From: Nageia nagi
Taxonomy: Eukaryota; Pinophyta
NCBI GenBank assembly: GCA_050084985.1
Contig: JBITNC010000001.1
Location: forward strand, 176,204,001 to 176,268,000
Length of the DNA: 64,000 nucleotides
Direction: 5' to 3'
The notes below the pieces were generated by a model. The model searched no databases. It was not told the DNA's origin and saw only the letters and a program-made list of their open reading frames with translations. This document shows, in pieces, positions 1-11,790 of the stretch. The position numbers and the translations under genes were made by a program. Numbering within the stretch: position 1 is the first letter of the stretch; the number at the start of each line of letters is the position of its first letter.

Positions 1-1000
1 CAAATCACCTATTTCAAATTCACGAATTAGAGCCCTTCTATCAAAAGCTCATTTTATCCTTTTCTGATAAACACGCATATGCTCTAAAGCATTAATACAT
101 TTTTCATCTAAAAGTAACAATTGATCTAAGTGAGTTTGTCTTGTTTCTTCATTGGAATTTTGCTCACTCAGATTTACTCTAAGGGATGGTATCTCAAGTT
201 CTATAGGTAGGATAGCTTCTGTTCCGTACACTAAAGAGAATGGTGTTGGCCCAATAGGAGTGCGTACACTGGTACGATAAGCCCATAAGGCTTTTGGTAT
301 TTGAATATGCCAATCTTTATGAGAATCATTCACTATTTTTGCTAAGATGTTTCGAATAGTTTTATTAGTAGCCTCTACCTGTCCATTGCCTTGTGGATAA
401 TAAGGAGTGGAAAAACTTTGTTTAATCTTATACTTATCACATATTTGTTTTACATCCTTATTTTTAAAATTTTTTCCATTATCCATAATTAATTGATTTG
501 GCACATCAAATCTACATATAATATAATTTTTTATAAAATTCACGATTCATGGGCCAACAGTGGAAGTCATGGGAATAGCCTCTACCCATTTGGTAAAATA
601 TTCAGTTGCTGTAATTATGAACTTATGTCCACCAAAAGATGTAGGTGTAATTTGTCCTATTAAATCTAATGCCCATTTAGAGAATGGCCAAAGTGATTGT
701 ATAGGATGCAGTTCTTGAGATGGTTGTGCAAATAAATGAGCGTATTGTTGACATTTAAAACATTTTTTTAATATATTCGCAACAATCTTTTTCCATAGTT
801 GGCCAATAATACCCCATTCGTATTAATCGTTTTACAATTGCAACACCATTAAAATGTCCTCCACATGTTCCATCATGGGTAGAAGATATAGCCTTTTTAA
901 CATCATTCCATTCAAGACATCTGAGCAAAATACCATTAAAATTTTATCGATGTAAAATGTCCCCTAACAAACAATACTTAGTTGCTTTAATTTTAAAAGC
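1..1000 (-). pseudogene. gypsy integrase, copy A (partial)
   Basis: Integrase inserts the element cDNA into the nuclear genome. On the minus strand from about 1000 there are an HH-CC zinc-binding segment (GGHFNG, then C-F-K-C), the catalytic core (first Asp in ALDLIG, second Asp in IMDNGK, Glu in GQVEATN) and the start of the C-terminal domain. The frame is broken: one frame ends in the A-run at 763-769, a TGA lies near 543-546, and the open stretch is 543-49. Copy B shows the same order. The window edge removes the last part of the domain. Family assignment is sure; function is lost. Confidence 0.9.
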
Positions 1001-1855
1001 TCATCGTGCTGATTTATTAAGGTTTGCAGGAAGGTTTCCAAATTTTAAAAAGTCTATCAATTCTTTATACCAATTATCTTTATCATTTATGTCAATATTT
1101 AATACATTTTTTTCTTCCTCTTCTTGTTGTAATGATGATTGAGATAATTGAATTATCTCAACTTGAATTGAATATTGTTTAGGATCCTTTGGGATAAGAG
1201 ATCCAATAGAAGCCATAGCATCTGCAAATCTATTAGATGATCTTGGTGCTACTTCTATAAGAAATCGGCCAAAAGATTTTAATAATTCTTCAACTAACGC
1301 TTTATATTTTTGAAGTAAAGGCTCTTTACATTGATAAATTCCTTTCACTTGATTTACGATAAGTAAAGAATCTCCAATGAGCTTTATTCTTTTAAGTTTT
1401 AATTTAATAGCAGTTTTTAATGCTAATATCAAAGCTTCATATTTCGCATTATTATTAGTACAAGGAAATTTTAGTTTAAATGAATAAGGTATAGGGATAC
1501 CTTGCGGTGTTATGAATACAACACCTACTCCACCACCTTGTTCACATCGAGAACCATCAAAGTGTATTGTCATATCCCAATCATTTTCAAGTTCTACAGG
1601 TATTTTAATTTCATCTAATTGAAACACTCCATCATTGGGTAATTCAATTACAAGTGGTTTATCATCTTGCAATGGAGCCTCAGCGAGATAATTAGCAATT
1701 ACTTGTCCTTTTATTGATTTTTTTCTAATAAAATGTAAATCAAATTCAGTTAAGTGCATTATCCACTTCATAGTTCTTAAGTTTTGATAAGTTTTATTCA
1801 TCATATATTTCAATGGATCTACTTTAGAAATAACATATGTTGTATGATTAAGCAT
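1001..1855 (-). pseudogene. RNase H C-terminal part plus archaeal-type RNase H (aRH), copy A
   Basis: The open frame of 284 codons starts in the tail of the regular gypsy RNase H and connection, then holds a second RNase H (about residues 95-225), the hallmark of Tat elements. Visible aRH motifs are HFDGS with the first catalytic Asp, IGDSLLIVNQ with the third, and NRFADAMAS with the fourth. The second catalytic residue, the Glu of N-N-N-A-E-Y in copy B, is Lys here (GAA to AAA), so this domain should be inactive. The frame ends at a TGA where copy B has CGA. A Glu-rich patch (QQEEEEK) precedes the junction with integrase. Confidence 0.9.
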
Positions 1856-3337
1856 ATAATGTCAAAGTTTTTTAGTAGCAAAAATGACAGCAAGACATAA
1901 TTTTTCTAAATATATATACTTAATCTCATAGCTCACTAGGGTTCTACTCAAATAATATATAGCTTGCTCTTTATTGTGTTCATTCTTTTGAGCAAGCATT
2001 GTTCCTAAGGTGGTTTCAGTAGCTGAAATATATAACAAAAAGGTTACATCTTTTCTTGGTGGACTTAAGACAGGAGGAGATAATAAATATCTTTTAATTT
2101 CATCAAATGCATCTTGTTGCTCTTTGCCCCAATGATATTCTATCCCCTTTTTTAATAACTTTGTAAATGGTTTACACTTATCAGAAAGTTGAGCTATAAA
2201 CCTTCTAATGGCTTGTAATTTGCCCTGTAAACTCTGTAATTATTTTAGATTTGCAGGAGGTGGCATATCTACTACTGCCTTCACTTTACTAGGATCTATT
2301 TCAATTCCTCATCGAGACACAATAAATCCTAATAATTTTCTTGAAGTTACACCAAAAACACATTTTTTTGGATTTAACCTTACTTTATGTTCTAATAATC
2401 TATCTAAGACTTTAATTAGATCTTTTCCATGATCTACTCGATATTTAGATCTAACCAACAAATCATCGACATAATCTTCTACTATGTCATGCATATAGTC
2501 ATGGAATATATAAGTCATAGCTCTTTGATAAGTTGCCCCGGTATTTTTCAATCCAAAAGGCATAACTTTATAACAAAAGGTACCCCAAGGAGTTATAAAA
2601 GCCATTTTATGTTGATCTTCAGTAGCTATTTTTATTTGATTATAACCAGAAAACCCATCCATCAATGATAACATATCATGTCCTGCTGTTGAATCTACCA
2701 GATTGTCGATGCTAGGTAGTGGGAAATCATCTTTAGGACAAGCTTTGTTAAGATCACGAAAATATGTGCATATTCTTATTTTTCCACTTGGTTTTTTCAT
2801 AGGTACCATATTACATATCCAATCTGAATAATCTATAGGTTGTATAAATTTGGCTTCTAATAATTTTTGGAGTTCTTCTTTTACCATTAATGCTATAGTA
2901 GGATGCATCTTACGTAATTTTTGTTTAACGGGTTTAGCATCAGGCTTTAATGCTAAATTATGTACTACTAACTTAGGATCTATCCCAGGCATGTCTACAT
3001 ATGACCATGTAAATACCTTTTCTCGTTCTTTTAATAATGTTATAATTTTTTCTTGTTCGTTTTCTATGAGGTTTTCTCCTAATTGAATAATTTTAGGATT
3101 TTGAGGATCATTACTAATATTTATTTCTATAACCTTTTCAGTAAGCATATGCGAACCTTCTTCTAATTGATTTGGTACTGGTATCCAGCTATTGTCATTA
3201 ATACTATATTCTTCATCGTATTCTTGAGTTTGTTCATTCGTGCATACTTGACTTTCATAGGAACCAAGTATGTGATCTACATTTTTGAATTCATGTACCA
3301 AAGGATTAGATGTTATAAGAGAGAAATCAGCAATCAT
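1856..3337 (-). pseudogene. reverse transcriptase and RNase H N-terminal part, copy A
   Basis: RT copies the genomic RNA into cDNA. Within 3337-2309 the classic motifs follow in order: MKKPSGKIRIC, the DLNKACPKDDFPLPSID stretch, LMDGFSGYNQI with the motif A Asp, MPFGLKN, and the YVDD box at about 2464-2475. The Asp of the usual RICIDF motif is Tyr here. The frame stops after GFIVSR at a TGA where copy B has CGA, then continues in the same frame as thumb and RNase H (…LGTMLAQ, YYLSRTL) to 1856. Start is not defined because pol is read as part of a longer polyprotein. Confidence 0.92.
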
Positions 3338-4917
3338 TTCATCTGTAGAAGTATCGGCTATTATTTTGATTAAATTTTGATTTTCATTTACTTCATCTAT
3401 TCATTCATTATTTTGATCTTCAATATCATTCTCTTTTATTGTAACCATATTTACCGATGGTGTATATGCATATGAAACAATTGATGATTCAACATTTTTA
3501 TTTATTTTTTCTTGTATATGTCTTAGTAAACCCAAATGACTCCATAGTGGCTCAATATTATTAATAAAGAGCCTTTCGACACCTTCTAAGACATCCATTT
3601 CATTTAATTATCCTTCACTTATATCAGCAACTTCTTGTATTATGGATTTTTTCTCTAAGGTTTCTTCATTATAATCCAAATTTTCTTCTTCTAAATTTCC
3701 TAATTTATCAAGATTTTTATATCCATTCTTATAACCTAATCCACTTTTATTAGTAGGATCTTAGTATTGTAATTCAATTATTTCTCGAGGACCTTGTTCA
3801 TATCGACTCAATCCTCGTCCTTGCTAATTACATTTGTTAAAATAGTTTAAGACAAATGTTCTTGAACATGGTGATAAATATTTCATATCATTATTGAAAT
3901 ATCCTTCATATATTTGATTGGATATTGTTGATATATGATCTACTATTCCCGCATAGATGAACATTGTCTGATTAGGTACTTCTCCTAAAGGCACTATTTG
4001 TCCAATCACACTAGGTGATTCAGATAATCTTCCCATTTCTTGTGATGAAGGTATACTAAATACCACATCATCTATATCATATTCTCCCATCCCTAAATCC
4101 CTCAATTTAATTTTTACTGGATATTCATTAGATGAGTTATTATTATATGTAGTATTTACTTGTTTTGATGAGGATGCTCCATGCTTTTCATCTAAAGTTT
4201 TAGCAACATTTTCCCAAGTATCTTTATCTTGTGTAACTATATTATTTTTTACTTTTATGACTTTAGATTGATTCATGTTTTTATTCATTAAGATAGTTGA
4301 TAGATTAGGAGATGGTAATGTCACTTGATTTGTATTAAAAATTAAATTACAATGTGAATAAGGATCTGGTTCTTTAAACACACAATGAACTTTATCCTTG
4401 TAGATGTACTTTAAACATCCATGATAAGTTGATGGAACACATTGCATTTCTCTAATCCATGGACATCCTAAAAGAACATTATATTGTATAATATTTCCTT
4501 CAATTATATGTAATAAAGTTTGAATGATTTTAGCACCTACTATAATTGGCAGCACTATCAATCCCAAGGTTGAACACACTGCATCATTAAAAGCTCTAAT
4601 TTGCAAAGAAGGAGCTAAGATAATTGATTCTGGTAAATTCAGCTTTTTATATGCAGTGTCTAAAATTATATTTGTGGCTTAACCCTCATCTATTAAATTC
4701 TTTTAAATAATTTTCCATCTACCTTACCAATTATATGTAAGGGTGGATCAAGTCCGCCTGGTCCATCGTTATTTAATTTTTCTTGTTCATAGAAGGTGAT
4801 ACTAGGTTGTTGAGATGTTCTCAAACTTTCAACTATTGAAATGAAGTTATTGGGATTACTAATATCCACTTGAATTTCTTGTAGAATTTGATTCATAGCT
4901 TCCCTATAACTCTCAAA
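3338..4917 (-). pseudogene. gypsy aspartic protease, G-patch-like segment and linker, copy A
   Basis: The protease matures Gag-Pol. On the minus strand the catalytic region corresponding to the D-E-G-S of copy B lies near 4690, where a missing T shifts the frame and creates stops (stretch 4896-4693 before, 4606-3824 after). The later protease landmarks are clear: VLLGCPWIREM and VPSTYHGCLKY, both typical of Tat proteases. A G-patch-like stretch (GRGL…GLGY) follows at about 3720-3830, interrupted by a stop after NKCN, then an acidic linker (3598-3401) leading into RT. Activity is not expected. Confidence 0.85.
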
Positions 4918-7107
4918 CTATTGTAATAATTCAAATAAGGTCATCTTTACTGGAGACATTTTTAACTGTAGTTGAAGAGCACCTTTTATCAAAACTTTAG
5001 GTTGCTGCGGAGGAGGTATAGGTTGTATATTAATTGGGTTTGATGTCGATTGATTTTTTTGAGGATTATCATGTTTATTCTGATATTGTTGTGCTCTTGT
5101 GGCTATACTAATCATATGTATCGAATCATCTATAGTTCCTATAAGCGGTATATCCTTATTATCCCTTGTATAGTTTAGTTGATTTGGGATAGTTGCCACA
5201 TTATTAGCCTGATGTGAAGGTAAGGGGTTTTTATATATCCCTAGATTTTGATTTGAAGGTACAACAAGATTATCCACATCTATCTTTTGACTATCTATCA
5301 AGTCTTGAATTTTGTGTTGTAAAGTTCAACATCTATTTGTATTATGTCCCTTTTGCCTATGATAAGCACAAAATTCATTTTCCTTATACCATTTACTTTC
5401 TTTAGCATTAGGATTTTCAGGCCTTATATCAGGTAAGGTAATCATACCATTATCACATAACTTTTTAAGTATTTCAGCTAATGGTTCTGATAATGGGGTA
5501 AAATTTCTTTTAGGTTTAGGTTCAGCATTTTCTTCTATTTTTGAAGAAGGACCACAATTTTCTGTTGTAGCTATTTGATTATTTTGTGGTTGTTTACTAA
5601 TGTTCTCATTTTGATTACCTTTTTTGTATTCTTTTTTCTTGAGTTTTAGCTCTCCATCTTGAATTTTAACTCTTTCTATAACTACTACCTGAGCAATAGC
5701 TTCTTCAAAAGTTTTATGTTGTTGAATTTGGAGAACACTAGCTATTGGTCTTAAACAACTTTGGCTAAATAATTTAACAAATTCTTCTTGTGGTATTGTA
5801 TAAGGCATACTAGTGAGTATAGCCCACCATCTTGAGATGTAATCTTGTATGGTTTCATCAGGAAATTGTTGTAATCTCGTAAGATCCATAATTGAAGATT
5901 TTTCTTTAATATTGATTCTAAAATGTTCAAGAAATTGATTAGCCAATTGTTCAAATTTATATAAACTATGCATAGGTAAACTGTTATACCAGTCCAAAGC
6001 TTGACCTGTGAGTGTCATAGGAAATATACGTAATATTAATGAATCATCATTGGCTATCTGATAACTAGAAAATGTAAATTTTCTCAAGTGTTCTTTGGGG
6101 TCTTCCCTTCCTTTAAATGGTTCTATTTTAGGAAATTCAAACCTATATGGTAGTTTCTTTTTTGGAACACTTGGATGAATAGGCTCATTGCAAATATTCT
6201 TGCAATTTAACTTTTGAAGTCCTTGAACATTCATTTCTCAATTTATAAAATCCTTCATAAAGTTTTCTAATTCTTGATCGGTTCTATGACCTTGAGTGTG
6301 CCTATGATATTTTCGAGTATTTGGATCCTTTTTCAAAATTGATCTTGAAATGTAAGACTCATAGTCAGAAGGAATTTTTGACGGTGGTGGAGGTAATATT
6401 TCAAGAGGTGAATGTCATCGTGGAATAGGGATTCTAGGAGGTTTTTGGGATATCCCCTTTTCATGTAGATCTTTTCCCTTATAATCAGGTTGTTTTGTTT
6501 GATTTTGGGTTTGTTCAACTCAACTTCTAATAGAATCTCGCTTTTGTTTATCATATAATTTTTGAAGTTCTAATTCCTTTTCCCTTTTCTTTTGTAATAA
6601 AATGGCTATCTCTCTATCCAACGCTTCTTGTTTATCTAAGTAAGGATCTCGATATCTTTGTATTTGACTTCCTTCAGGAATTTTCGGTTTCAAATTCCTT
6701 ATTTTTTGATATTCATCCCACTGTCTTTATTTTTCTTTCTCAATACGTAAATATTGTTCCCTTTTGATTTTTTCATTTTCTAATTCTTTAAATTGTAATT
6801 CTTGTAAACGAAGTTGAATCTCATGCTCTTTATGAAGTCTTTTCTTTTCTTGTTCCAAGAACTCATTTCTTTCTTTCTTTGCTTATTCTTGTTCTATGAA
6901 TTTTCTTTTATCTCTAAGAAATTTATCTTCCATTTCTTTTAATTTATCCTCTTGTTCTTGCAATTTGATAAGTTCATTGGCTTTTCTTTTTTCTTCCTCT
7001 AGGATACATTGCATGTCTGCAGCCCTTTTAATATCCTCAGCATATACTTCTATGAATCTTTTACCAGCTGTTGTTTTTATATAATTGTCATTTTTGTAGT
7101 TCTTCAT
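4918..7107 (-). pseudogene. gypsy Gag, copy A (frame of ORF2)
   Basis: Gag forms the virus-like particle and binds RNA. The frame opens with an ATG at 7107, inside the end of ORF1. First comes a Lys/Glu-rich coiled-coil region (about 7060-6560, with several stops), then a charged linker, then the capsid domain in the open stretch 6234-5326 (GQALDWYNSLP, FEQLANQFLEHF, QQFPDETIQDYISRWW), and a Tat-type zinc knuckle C-x2-H-x4-H-x4-C near 5326-5370. The knuckle is followed by a TGA where copy B has CGA. A Gln/Pro-rich tail (5301-4918) leads into the protease. All parts except the frameshifted ORF1 lie in one frame. Confidence 0.9.
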
Positions 7108-7735
7108 AAGAAGGTATCTCTTCTATTTGAAACTTAGATGTCCTTCTATTTGATCCTTCTTTTGTGGAATAAGATTTTTTCGTTTGTTTTATTGATGCTC
7201 CCTTTCTTCCTAATTCAAAAGAAAACGAAGATCCCTCCTTTTGAATTGAAGAACTGACTCTTCGTCCATCTGATAATTGATAACTAATTCTTTCATATTT
7301 AATTTTATAAGGCTCAGTCTGTGGTACTGCTATGGTTCCAGCTTGAGATTTAGCCTCATCAATTTCTAGGTTATCAAGTTTTTGGTCTATTCTTTCTACA
7401 TCTCCCAATAAACTAAAAGATGTCTTAGGAATACCCCTATGATTAGCTAGGCAATGATGAATTTCAATCAATTCTTCCTCTAACACTTGCATTCCATTCC
7501 TTGCAAGAGGATTATCTATAATTTGTTTTTGTGATCTAGATTGAATATTACCATAATCACCATCTTTATCTACATAACGAACTACCCGTGAATTTGATTC
7601 ATCTAAAGGAGGTGGCCTCCTAACTGAATATTCTATCAAATCCATGTTGTTTGAATCTATTTCTTGCATTTCAAATGGATGTTCTCGCATTTTCTTAGCG
7701 ATCATACTTCTAGTTTGAACCATTTTAAATATCAT
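7088..7735 (-). CDS. gypsy ORF1 (N-terminal protein upstream of Gag), copy A
   Basis: Intact frame of about 215 codons, the best-preserved ORF of this copy. ATG codons lie at 7735 and 7723; the second gives the start M-V-Q-T-R-S. The protein is hydrophilic: it has a PPPLDES segment, a predicted helical LEEELIEIHH segment and a Ser/Lys-rich C-terminal third, and no domain that I recognise. It ends with TGA at 7088-7090, overlapping the ATG of the Gag frame (7105-7107) by 20 nt in the +1 frame. Copy B has the same overlap. It may be a separate protein, as in Ogre elements, which carry an ORF upstream of gag. It may instead be the N-terminus of Gag reached by frameshifting. Confidence 0.75.
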   Translation of the reverse strand: MIFKMVQTRSMIAKKMREHPFEMQEIDSNNMDLIEYSVRRPPPLDESNSRVVRYVDKDGDYGNIQSRSQKQIIDNPLARNGMQVLEEELIEIHHCLANHRGIPKTSFSLLGDVERIDQKLDNLEIDEAKSQAGTIAVPQTEPYKIKYERISYQLSDGRRVSSSIQKEGSSFSFELGRKGASIKQTKKSYSTKEGSNRRTSKFQIEEIPSYEELQK

Positions 7736-8429
7736 AAACAAACATCGTAAACAAGAAACTCTATTTTATCTTTTAAATTATATTTTTGAGAAAACAATTT
7801 AATGCACAAACATCCTATATGCAAACTTAATTTTAATGATGTGATTATCTTTTTTAGCTTTTTCGCATATTTTTAATATCTAAATTAAATGAATGATATG
7901 AGTTGTTTATTTTTAATCTTTTTAATTTTCCTAGTTTGTTTTGACTAGTCAAGTGTTAAACAAGGTAGGTTGGGTAATTCTAACATTTGCAAGTTTCTAT
8001 GGATTTTGGCTTGGTTCTAGATGAGTCTCTTTTTTGACTCCTACCTAAAGGAAATTTACCTTGGTCATCACTTCCAAGTGTAACTGGCTCTATGGTTTCA
8101 AGTGCATTATGTCGGTGGTTACAAAGAAGTAAGAATTAACGGTTGGTAGCGACATCCAACCCGTTAATGTTCAATTAATTCTTAAGGCCTTTATGAAATG
8201 CATTTAAACAAGTAAGATACATTTATGCATGCTACCCTCCCAAACATTCATGTCCATTTACTTATCTCAATCTTAATGTGATGCAATCAAAGTTTATTTT
8301 AAGTGAGTATTGACCTTAGTAAACCCCGTTGTTCTTTTTAATTATAATGTGATTCATTATCCATATTAATGATGTTTATTAACCCCTTCTAGCTGTGGAA
8401 GTATTATGTGTGATAAATTCCCTCTTCTT

Positions 8430-8917
8430 ACTAGTCACATATCTCTTCGACCTCCAATGGAGTGGTAAGAGCAGACTTAGTAAGAAGCCATTAAGTGTAA
8501 ATAAATTAGTTAAGTGAGGTTCAATTACTCCTCCAAGAGTCACATATCCCTTCGACCTCCAATGGAGTGGTAAGGGCAGACATCTTTAAGAGTTTTAATG
8601 TGGAGTATATTTCCAAAAATGAAATGTGAATAAGTTTTACCTTTTTCACTTAACTTATTTCTGATCACTTAAGATCGCATAAAGCACAAAAGTGAGAGCA
8701 TACTTTGTCAAGTGAAAGTACTTAATGTATTCGAATTCCCCCAATTCATTAACTTTTTTAGTATGATTTATGCTACCCAAAAACTCGACTTATTTACCTT
8801 AGTTCATTCCAAATTAAGTGCGATTCATTTATTCCTTCAAAATATTAAATGTAGTAAATTACCTCCTCTTACTAGTCACATATCCCTTCGACCTCCAATG
8901 GAGTGGTAAGGGCAAAC
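8430..8917 (-). repeat. three copies of the leader box (CTCCAATGGAG core), copy A
   Basis: A box of about 46 bp recurs at 8430-8475, 8535-8581 and 8871-8917. All copies share GTCACATATC, a CGACCTCCAATGGAGTGG core and GGTAAG. The core is a near-perfect inverted repeat. Copy B has two boxes (29041-29087 and 29146-29193). Confidence 0.85.
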
Positions 8918-9100
8918 TTGGTAAGAGGTGATTATATGTGGATAAATTAACCAAATTAATGATAATGTGAATATAAAAGAAAAGAATAATTAATTACCCC
9001 CTCTTATCATGTCTATTCTGGTCACCTTAGATCACACGAAGCGCAAAGGGAGAGCATAATTAGACAAGATAAAAAGTATTTAATGTATACGTACCCTTAA
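8430..9100 (-). repeat. diverged direct duplication in the leader of copy A
   Basis: Segments near 8535-8735 and 8871-9100 repeat the same order: leader box, a GATCAC/GGTCAC…TTAGATC stretch, an A-G-rich GAGAGCATA motif, then a TTAATGTAT motif. The offset is about 335-355 bp. Copy B has only one such segment, and its leader is 354 nt shorter, which matches one unit. Confidence 0.75.
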
Positions 9101-9500
9101 CCTAAAACATTAAAAATAAATACATAACATTATTCATAAAATAAATTAATAACAAATGCATTTAACCTTTTCACTACCCATTTCCTAAATGCACTCTAAG
9201 CAGAAAGATCACACACAGTTTTACTGACTATCATTTTAAATATATAATTACACTTACTGTAACTAGGTTAAATTAGAAAACATACTTATTTTTCAGAGAT
9301 CGTTGACAATTTCACAGCAATCGTTGCCGACATTAGTACGATCATCAATGATCCGAAGAACATAGCAAACAAAACAAATCAACAGATCAAACAGAGTAAG
9401 TTAGTATGTCTTTCCACAAGATGCAAATAGATTTAAAAATAAAACCAAAACAATATGCATTTGATCCTATTTTGCTTCAATTTTCTGAAATGCATGCAAG

Positions 9501-9523
9501 GGGCCCTCCTTGTAGCGCTAGAT
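9501..9523 (-). other. primer-binding-site region, copy A
   Basis: Directly inside the LTR edge (minus strand) lies ATC then TAGCGCTA followed by a GGAGGGCCCC stretch, nearly the same as at 28456-28480 in copy B. A canonical site would begin TGG; both copies have TAG. I cannot assign the priming tRNA. Confidence 0.55.
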
Positions 9524-10416
9524 TGTGTATATCAAATTATGAACCTAAAATACAATTTAGAAAGATAAACCATTCAACATAATTAATCATGAACATATTT
9601 GACAATACACATCGATAATAATAATGATATTGTATCGTAAAGTATTTGAATACAAAAAGCGAGTTTTTATTGATCTGGTTGTAATCAACATCAATAGCAA
9701 TCATTGTGGATTGATAACAATCAGTGTGGATCGATAATGATTGAAGCATGACTCTGCATTCTCTATGCCATCATTGTGTTCATTGTAAACCTTTGGCCTT
9801 TGTTATCGATCTGGTGAATCACCGTCAACAGATCTTTGAATCATCGACGATCGGCTCTATATGTACTGGAATAATCTTCACAAAATTTTGCAATGTTTTT
9901 TGTCTATTCCTTGTTGTTCTCTTTCACGCTTACTTCTGTCGTTCTTTTTCTGTATTGACCCTGCACACAGAAAATGAACAAAGCATCAAAAGCATACCTA
10001 TTCATACATATTAATCAGCAAATGAATAACATAATATGGAAGTATAATTAATATGAGATTTGCTATTGATCAAACTTACAACCTTTTGCTAATAATCTCC
10101 TAATTCGATTTCGGTAGAGCTTCGCTATAGTAAGATTGGGTCCCTTTGTTCACATACAAAACTTCAATTTATAAGTTTCAAGGTTTGTTATGCATTTGTT
10201 TTGGTGTTCCAAGATTTCAGGTAACCTCTCAAACTAAATTTTAAGGTGTTGTTATCTTCCATCTGTATCCATGATTACAAATTATACATACTAGGCTATT
10301 CCAGGCTTAGATTTGTTTGTTGTTCAACTCTTCATGGATTGTCACCAATTTTTTAGCGATTATATATTAACATTAGAATGGTCGCTCTATGGTCATTTTT
10401 TTTTTTTAATGACAAG

Positions 10417-10445
10417 GGTCGTAAGACCACTTGTTTTATATATGT
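10417..10445 (-). promoter_or_regulatory. LTR TATA box and adjacent hairpin, copy A
   Basis: On the minus strand, CATATATAAAACAAG (10445-10431) is followed closely by the imperfect inverted repeat GGTCTTACGACC (10428-10417). The same pair is at 27513-27540 and 44373-44400. The position downstream of the repeat array fits a U3 promoter. Transcription start is inferred, not seen. Confidence 0.55.
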
Positions 10446-10777
10446 TCGAAAAGATTGATCCAATAATATAATAAATTCTTTATTGAAGCCCTGATGTATT
10501 TTACTTACAATCATGAGTTCATTTTAAGATCCCCAGGAGTTTTTTTGGAACAAACAAAACAGATCGGAGTCAATAGATAAAGCATTTTGGAATGAAATGA
10601 TGATGTCACAAAGGATAAGATAGTCACATTTTGGTACAAATTGGGTTCCGAAGATGATGATGTCAGCATGGGTGAGTAAAAAGGCCAGAGCCAGTGAGTA
10701 GAGCATTACAGAAGGAAATGATAAAACTCAGTTGTAGAAAAGCTCAGGTTACAGAGATGATAAGGTCAGCAAAGAGT

Positions 10778-11790
10778 GATCAAATAGCTAGAGCCGGTGA
10801 GTAAAGAATTCCAGAATGTAGAGATGATGATGTCATGGGGAGAACAATGTTCACATTTTGAGTGAAATTGGGTTTTGGAGATGATGACATCATCAAGGAG
10901 TGATCAAATATCTAGAGCCAGTAAGTCGAGCATTCTGGAAGTAGGAAGATGACATCACAGGGAGAATGATGTTCACATTTTTTAGTAAAATTGGGTCCCA
11001 GAAGTGATGACATCATCAAGGAGTGATCAAATATCCGGAGCCAATAAGTCGAGCATTCCAGAAGTATGTAGATGATGTCATGGGGAGAATGATGTTCACA
11101 TTTTTTAGTAAAATTGGGTCCTAGAAATGATGATGTCATCAAGGAGTGATCAAATATCTAGAGCTGGTAAGTCAAGCATTCCAGAAGTAGGAAGATGATG
11201 TCATGGGGAGAACGATGTTCACATTTTTGAGTGAAATTGGGTCTTGAAAATGATGACATCATCAAGGAGTGATCAAATATCCAAAGCTGATAAGTCAAGC
11301 ATTTCGAAAATAGGAAGATGACATCATAGGGAGAATGATGTTCACATTTTTGAGTGAAATTGGGTCCCAAAAATGATGACATCATCAAGGAGTGATCAAA
11401 TATCCAGAGTCAGTAAGTCGAGCATTTCGAAAGTAGGAAGATGACATCATGGGGAGAATGATGTTCACATTTTTGAGTGAAACTGGGTCCCAAAAAATGA
11501 TGACATCATCAAGGAGTGATCAAATATCTGGAGCCGATAAGTGGAGCATTCTGGAAGTAGGAAGATGATGTCATGGGGAGAATGATGTTCAAATTTTTGA
11601 GTGAAACTGGGTCCTAAAAATGATGACATCATCAAGGAGTGATCAAATATCCAGAGCCGGTAAGTCGAGCATTCCAGAAGTAGGAAGATGATGTTACGGG
11701 GAGAATGATGTTCACATTTTTGAGTGAAATCGGGTCCCAAAAATGATGACATCATCAAGGAGTGATCAAATATCTAGAGCCGATAAGTGG
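10778..11790 (-). repeat. 123-bp tandem array in the LTR of copy A
   Basis: The marker GATCAAAT recurs at 10778, 10902, 11025, 11148, 11271, 11394, 11518, 11641 and 11764, a spacing of 123-124 bp, giving nine units. Each unit holds a TGATGACATCATCA-like near-palindrome. Because 123 is divisible by 3, long apparent ORFs of repeated 41-residue units arise here; they are a by-product of the period. Confidence 0.95.

Larger units (their letters stand above)
7736..9523 (-). other. 5' leader of gypsy copy A
   Basis: This 1,788-nt untranslated leader runs from the LTR edge to ORF1. It starts with a TAGCGCTA-containing primer-binding-site region and holds three copies of a 46-bp palindrome-centred box and a diverged direct duplication that copy B lacks. 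No convincing ORF is present. Copy B's leader is 1,434 nt. Confidence 0.8.

Noticed and set aside
9748-10014. 88-codon ORF in the LTR of copy A, antisense to the element, with a counterpart at 45093-44884
   Set aside because: The product is not conserved in length, the counterpart in the 5' LTR of copy B is not open, and there is no domain; more likely chance in sequence shared by LTRs.
10912-11758. Several antisense ORFs with a repeated 41-residue unit (MMTSSFLGP-type)
   Set aside because: They follow from the 123-bp LTR repeat, whose length is a multiple of three; units are interrupted by stops and the same frames are broken in other LTR copies.
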